Source: Kocuria carniphila
Lineage (GTDB): Bacteria > Actinomycetota > Actinomycetes > Actinomycetales > Micrococcaceae
Assembly: GCF_004136555.1 (NCBI RefSeq)
Contig: NZ_NOIT01000002.1
Span: forward strand, 62,001 to 126,000
Direction: 5' to 3'
DNA: 64,000 nucleotides
Positions 60,824-64,000 of the stretch are shown piece by piece. Under the pieces are notes generated by a model. That model was not told where the DNA came from. It searched no databases and was given only the letters and a program-made list of their open reading frames with translations. The first letter of the stretch is position 1, and each line of letters opens with the position of its first letter. The translations under genes and the position numbers were made by a program.

Positions 60824-60927
60824 GGTGGGTCCCTTCGGAAACGGCGGGCGAGGTGCCGGAATGCGGCACCGGTGACGGACACTATCTACTGTCCAGCTTA
60901 AGGCACTAAGTGAGATGGTGGGGACGC

Positions 60928-60967
60928 GTCGAGGGCCCCTGACCGTTTCCTATCAGGGGCCCTCGAC
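60928..60967. terminator. Terminator, 15-bp stem
   Basis: GTCGAGGGCCCCTGA pairs perfectly with TCAGGGGCCCTCGAC around CCGTTTCCTA. It lies 22 bases after the envelope operon end (minus strand). Confidence 0.85.
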
Positions 60968-60988
60968 ATCATGCACAACCGTCAGGTA

Positions 60989-61624
60989 CTAGGCCTGCTG
61001 CGTGTAGTCCTTGACGTTCTTGGCGGAATTCTGAGCCGAGCCCTTGAGCTGGTCTGCTTCACGCTGACCCTGGGACTTGACCTCTTCAGCACCGGACTGT
61101 GCGGTCTCCTTGACGGACTGCGCGGCTTCCTTGGCCGGCTCCTTCAGGTCCTGCGCGATATCCTGTGCGGCTTCCTTGGTGGAGTCCACGGCGCTCTGGA
61201 CGTGCGGCTGAACGCGGTCAGCGGCATCGGCCACGAGTTCCTGTTCCTTCTTGCTCGAAGGCAGGAGCGAACCGACCAGCCAGCCGGCACCGAGGGCAAT
61301 CAGGCCGGCGGCCAGCGGGTTGCCACGGGTCTTCGCCTTGGCTGCGGCCGGAGCATTGCTGACGGCGTTGCCTGCCTGATCCATGCGGTAGGAGGCCTCG
61401 TCGCGCAGATCGTGGGCGGCGTGGTGGCCAGCGACACGGGCGTCGTCCGCGGAACCCATGATGGATTCACGCACATCCTGGATCTTGTTGCGGGCCTTGT
61501 TCTTCTGGCGATCCACGACGTTTTCGGGGGTCACCTTTTCGGTGACGGCGTCCACGTCTGCGCTCAGGCGAGCACGGGTGGCTTCGATCTCGGCGCGGAT
61601 TTCTTCGGGGTTCTGCTGGCTCAT
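60989..61624 (-). CDS. DUF3618 family envelope/stress protein
   Basis: This 211-residue protein starts MSQQNPEEIRAEIEATRARLSADVDAVTEKVTPENVVDRQKNK, the DUF3618 pattern (short helix ending in T-E-K-V-x-P). A hydrophobic helix (about residues 108-125, GLIALGAGWLVGSLL) follows, then a long Ala/Lys/Glu-rich amphipathic repeat like a plant LEA or apolipoprotein (KEAAQDIAQDLKEPAKEAAQSVKETAQ). It is a membrane-bound stress protein of unknown detail. The start at 61624 overlaps the Holin-X gene stop by 4 bases. It is last in the operon. Confidence 0.86.
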   Translation of the reverse strand: MSQQNPEEIRAEIEATRARLSADVDAVTEKVTPENVVDRQKNKARNKIQDVRESIMGSADDARVAGHHAAHDLRDEASYRMDQAGNAVSNAPAAAKAKTRGNPLAAGLIALGAGWLVGSLLPSSKKEQELVADAADRVQPHVQSAVDSTKEAAQDIAQDLKEPAKEAAQSVKETAQSGAEEVKSQGQREADQLKGSAQNSAKNVKDYTQQA

Positions 61625-62091
61625 CGGGTCTCCTTGGAAGGCTTCACGGTATCCGGGATTTCGCTGACGGTTTCGCGGGTTCTCGGCAGCGGATCGCGAG
61701 TGGCGTGAGCCATCTTCCGCTTGCCCTGGTCGAGATTCTTCTTGCCCACTACGGCGAGGATCGCAGCGATGATCGCCCAGATGACCGCGACGATCAGCGC
61801 GGACCAGCCCAGGCCCATCACGTTGCCCAGGCCCCACATGAGTGCGAGGGACAAGAACAAGAGGACGAAGTGGCCGGCGACACCGGCACCGCCCAGGATG
61901 CCCGCGCCCTTACCGGCGTCTTTGGCTGAATCCTTGGCTTTCTCGACGGACTGAGTTGTCTCCGCCTTGGCCAGCGCAATTTCCTGCTGGATCAAGGTGG
62001 TCAGGTTGGTGCTCAGTGACTTGAACATCTCACCGAGCGATTCGTGCTCCGCCCGCTGCTCAGGCTCTGACGGTGGAATGGGGTGGCTCAT
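61621..62091 (-). CDS. Holin-X family (actinobacterial putative holin superfamily III) protein
   Basis: This 156-residue protein has an N-terminal helix (LSTNLTTLIQQEIALAKAETTQSVEKAKD), then two membrane helices (GILGGAGVAGHFVLLFLSLALMWGLGNV and WSALIVAVIWAIIAAILAVVG). That is the pattern of phage holin superfamily III-like DUF1469 proteins found in actinobacterial chromosomes. It is not part of a prophage here. The start overlaps the upstream gene stop by 4 bases and the end overlaps the DUF3618 gene. Confidence 0.86.
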   Translation of the reverse strand: MSHPIPPSEPEQRAEHESLGEMFKSLSTNLTTLIQQEIALAKAETTQSVEKAKDSAKDAGKGAGILGGAGVAGHFVLLFLSLALMWGLGNVMGLGWSALIVAVIWAIIAAILAVVGKKNLDQGKRKMAHATRDPLPRTRETVSEIPDTVKPSKETR

Positions 62092-62801
62092 CGACGCTCA
62101 CCGTGCTCTCCGGGGTAAACGGAACCGGGAACCTGGTCGGTGTAGGTGCGGGGAGCCTGACCCTGTGCGTCAGCGTGGTACGCGTAGGTCTCGTCCGCAG
62201 CGGGAGTGCCGTAGACGCGCGGCTGATTGACGGCAGCGGCGTTGTTGCTGTTGCCGATCTCGTCGCTGTCCTTGGCACTGCGAGTTGCGCGGCCGGCCAG
62301 CAGGCCGATGCCCGCGGCGATCGCCAGGAAGGTACCGGGACGGCGAGCGGCGAAACGGCGAACGTCGCCGAGCAGATCCTCAGCGTTCTTGTTCTCGAGG
62401 GAGGAAGCAAACGAATCAACGGTGCCGGAGACATTGCCGAGCAGACCGGATACGTAGTCGGTTTCGGGCTTCTTGCCCTGAGAAATGGCGTTGACCTCGT
62501 CGCTCACGGAGCGCGCGGTGGACGCGAGACGCTCCTGCTGCGGGCCCACGTAGCTCTGCAGGTCGTCCTTGAGCTGGCCCAGGAGATCCTTGGCCTGGTG
62601 TGCGGCTTCGTCCTTGGCGGCTACGGCCTGGTCCTTGGCCGTCTCCTTCACTCGGCGGCCGGATCCGGCTGCCTCGTTCTTGAGCTGCTGACCTTCGGCC
62701 TTGCTGGATTCTGCCGCGATGTCCTTCTTGGAAGGCACTTCGGTGGAACCCTGGGTGTTGGCCTTCTGGCCGCCCGGACGCTGGTTGTTCTTGTTGCTCA
62801 T
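62088..62801 (-). CDS. Envelope-associated amphipathic protein of unknown function
   Basis: This 237-residue protein starts MSNKNNQRPGGQKANTQGS, with AAGGTG 7 bases upstream. Its middle part (about 30-130) is Ala/Lys/Glu/Asp/Gln-rich, with long helices (AKDQAVAAKDEAAHQAKDLLGQLKDDLQSYVGPQQERLASTARSVSDE), then RRPGTFLAIAAGIGLLAGRATRSA, a weak membrane helix. It is first of three genes with a Holin-X and a DUF3618 protein. The region is close to clpB with HAIR, so a stress role is possible. I do not recognise the family. Confidence 0.75.
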   Translation of the reverse strand: MSNKNNQRPGGQKANTQGSTEVPSKKDIAAESSKAEGQQLKNEAAGSGRRVKETAKDQAVAAKDEAAHQAKDLLGQLKDDLQSYVGPQQERLASTARSVSDEVNAISQGKKPETDYVSGLLGNVSGTVDSFASSLENKNAEDLLGDVRRFAARRPGTFLAIAAGIGLLAGRATRSAKDSDEIGNSNNAAAVNQPRVYGTPAADETYAYHADAQGQAPRTYTDQVPGSVYPGEHGERR

Positions 62802-62961
62802 AGTGGCACCTTTCATACAACACATGGTCGACTTGATAAGGGTACAGATCTTTTCCCAACAAATAAGGTTGCGTATTAACTTTTCCGCTGTCAGCACCGA
62901 ACCTGGGGTGCGGGGTCATGGGCATCACATTCCTCGATTTGCTTTTTCGTGCTTTGACCCC

Positions 62962-62990
62962 TTTACATTCAGACTTGAGCGTAGTAGACT
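62962..62990 (+). promoter_or_regulatory. Promoter of clpB
   Basis: TTTACA (62962-62967) and TAGACT (62985-62990) are 17 bases apart, a good sigma-70-like pair for the GTG at 63038. The HAIR box overlaps the -10. Confidence 0.7.
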
Positions 62991-62994
62991 CAAC
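62974..62994. promoter_or_regulatory. HAIR box, HspR operator of clpB
   Basis: CTTGAGC-GTAGTAG-ACTCAAC matches the HAIR pattern with two changes from CTTGAGT-N7-ACTCAAG. It covers the -10 region of clpB, so HspR binding should block transcription. Confidence 0.88.
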
Positions 62995-63037
62995 TTAGCT
63001 GAACTAGCAAGAATCACAACTGTCAGAAGGAGCTGCT

Positions 63038-64000
63038 GTGGACACCAAATTCACCACTAAGTCTCAAGAGGCGTTGGCTGCAGCGGCCACGAATGCCTCG
63101 ACCGCGGGTAACCCGCAAATCGAACCGGCACACCTGCTCAAGGCCCTGATGGACCAGCGCGAAGGCGTGGCCGTTGCCGTGCTCAAGGCCACCGGCGCCA
63201 ACGTGGACGCCGTTTCCGTGAAGGCCAGCGACATCATCAGCCAACTGCCCAGTGCATCGGGCTCCAACACCGCGCAGGCACAACTCAACCGGGCGGGACT
63301 GCAGGCGCTGCAGGCTGCGGAGAACTACGCGCGTGAACTCGGCGACGACTATGTCTCCACCGAGCACTTGCTCTTCGGAGTCGCCTCCGGCAGTGACAAG
63401 GCCGCGAATGCTCTCGAAGAAGCAGGCGCCGGTCCCGCAGAACTGCGCAGGGTGATTCCTGCCGTCCGCGGGGATCGCAAGGTGACCAGCCCGGACCCGG
63501 AGGGAACCTTCCAGTCCCTGGAGAAGTACGGAACGGACCTCACCGCCATTGCCCGTGACGGAAAACTGGACCCGGTGATCGGCCGTGATTCCGAGATCCG
63601 CCGCGTGGTCCAGGTGCTGTCCCGCCGTACCAAGAACAACCCCGTGCTGATCGGTGAACCCGGTGTCGGTAAGACCGCCGTGGTCGAGGGGCTGGCTCAG
63701 CGCATGGTCGCCGGTGACGTACCGGAGTCTCTGCGTGGCAAAACACTGATCTCCCTGGACCTGGGCTCGATGGTCGCGGGTGCCAAGTACCGCGGTGAGT
63801 TCGAGGAACGCCTCAAGGCCGTCCTTGACGAGATCAGGCAGTCCGAAGGTCAGATCGTGACCTTCATCGACGAGATTCACACCGTGGTCGGTGCCGGCGC
63901 CTCGGAGGGTTCCATGGACGCGGGCAACATGCTCAAGCCCATGCTGGCGCGCGGCGAGTTGCGCCTGATCGGTGCAACCACCCTGGACGAGTACCGCCAG
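63038..64000 (+). CDS. clpB: ATP-dependent disaggregase ClpB (3' end cut by window)
   Basis: The first 321 residues of ClpB are visible, starting at GTG 63038 ([20 protein letters not shown]). The N-domain spans about 1-145. The first ATPase domain starts near 160 ([57 protein letters not shown], with Walker A GEPGVGKT at 206-213), followed by Walker B VTFIDEIH. ClpB rescues aggregates with DnaK. AGAAGGAG lies 6 bases before the GTG. The HAIR box at 62974 shows HspR control, tying it to dnaK at 35 kb. The end of the window cuts the gene about a third of the way in. Confidence 0.97.
   Translation, partial: MDTKFTTKSQEALAAAATNASTAGNPQIEPAHLLKALMDQREGVAVAVLKATGANVDAVSVKASDIISQLPSASGSNTAQAQLNRAGLQALQAAENYARELGDDYVSTEHLLFGVASGSDKAANALEEAGAGPAELRRVIPAVRGDRKVTSPDPEGTFQSLEKYGTDLTAIARDGKLDPVIGRDSEIRRVVQVLSRRTKNNPVLIGEPGVGKTAVVEGLAQRMVAGDVPESLRGKTLISLDLGSMVAGAKYRGEFEERLKAVLDEIRQSEGQIVTFIDEIHTVVGAGASEGSMDAGNMLKPMLARGELRLIGATTLDEYRQ

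Noticed and set aside
60989-62091. Prophage remnant because of a holin-like protein
   Set aside because: Holin-X family proteins are usual chromosomal genes in actinobacteria; no other phage gene is near.

Overview
The window is high-GC actinobacterial chromosome, most likely from the Micrococcaceae or a close relative. The signs are a dnaK-grpE-dnaJ-hspR operon with HAIR operators, an LpqY-SugABC-type trehalose importer, a fused CopD/CtaG protein, DUF3618 and Holin-X envelope proteins, DUF4235, and many GTG/TTG starts. No prophage, insertion sequence, CRISPR array, rRNA or replication origin was seen. One tRNA-Gly is present. The first gene (rpmB) and the last (clpB) are cut by the window edges.

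Layout: 1-1040 carries L28, L33 and S14 of the cysteine-free (zinc-independent) kind, then an HU protein. 1196-6873 is a copper/haem cluster: a His-rich membrane protein, CopC, a PCu(A)C-like lipoprotein, a Tat-exported DyP peroxidase and the CopD-CtaG fusion. A thioredoxin-NHL protein and two membrane proteins of unknown function follow. 10992-15652 is a trehalose/disaccharide ABC importer on the minus strand. 15780-20004 holds an AEC carrier, panD, tRNA-Gly, a GNAT enzyme, dcd and an MFS protein. 20220-26839 is a complete Mrp/Mnh Na+/H+ antiporter operon with subunits A and B fused. 27298-30427 is a TPP riboswitch driving a YkoE-YkoD-YkoC thiamine-precursor ECF transporter. 30536-32543 is a minus-strand set of translationally coupled genes: a tyrosine phosphatase, a P-loop kinase and an aminodeoxychorismate-lyase-like protein.

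32672-41144 is the stress core: dnaK-grpE-dnaJ-hspR lies between two BCCT compatible-solute transporters, with HAIR boxes in the gap between dnaK and the first BCCT gene. A low-GC islet (about 41.25-43.59 kb) encodes a PASTA/NPCBM-like lipoprotein and an unknown membrane protein, and is bounded by two related 89-base palindromic repeats. 43.6-53.4 kb holds trmB, a Bcr/CflA efflux pump, two AGCS alanine symporters, an APC permease, a hexose-6-phosphate mutarotase, DoxX and a DJ-1 family protein. 53.6-60.5 kb holds two SDR enzymes, a DEAD-box helicase with a structured leader, a HAD phosphatase, a MazF-type toxin with its antitoxin, a membrane protein, a GNAT enzyme and a Tag glycosylase that lacks most zinc ligands. 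60.6-62.8 kb holds a small conserved protein and a three-gene envelope operon, divergent from HAIR-controlled clpB.

The genes fit an osmo- and metal-tolerant bacterium: Na+/H+ exchange, two solute carriers, trehalose uptake, copper handling and an HspR chaperone regulon in one neighbourhood. Signals not explained by the genes are a 12-mer (CGACGACGCCGC) found many times in several reading frames and in paired form in terminators, the 89-base repeats bounding the islet, and structured leaders before copC and the DEAD-box gene.
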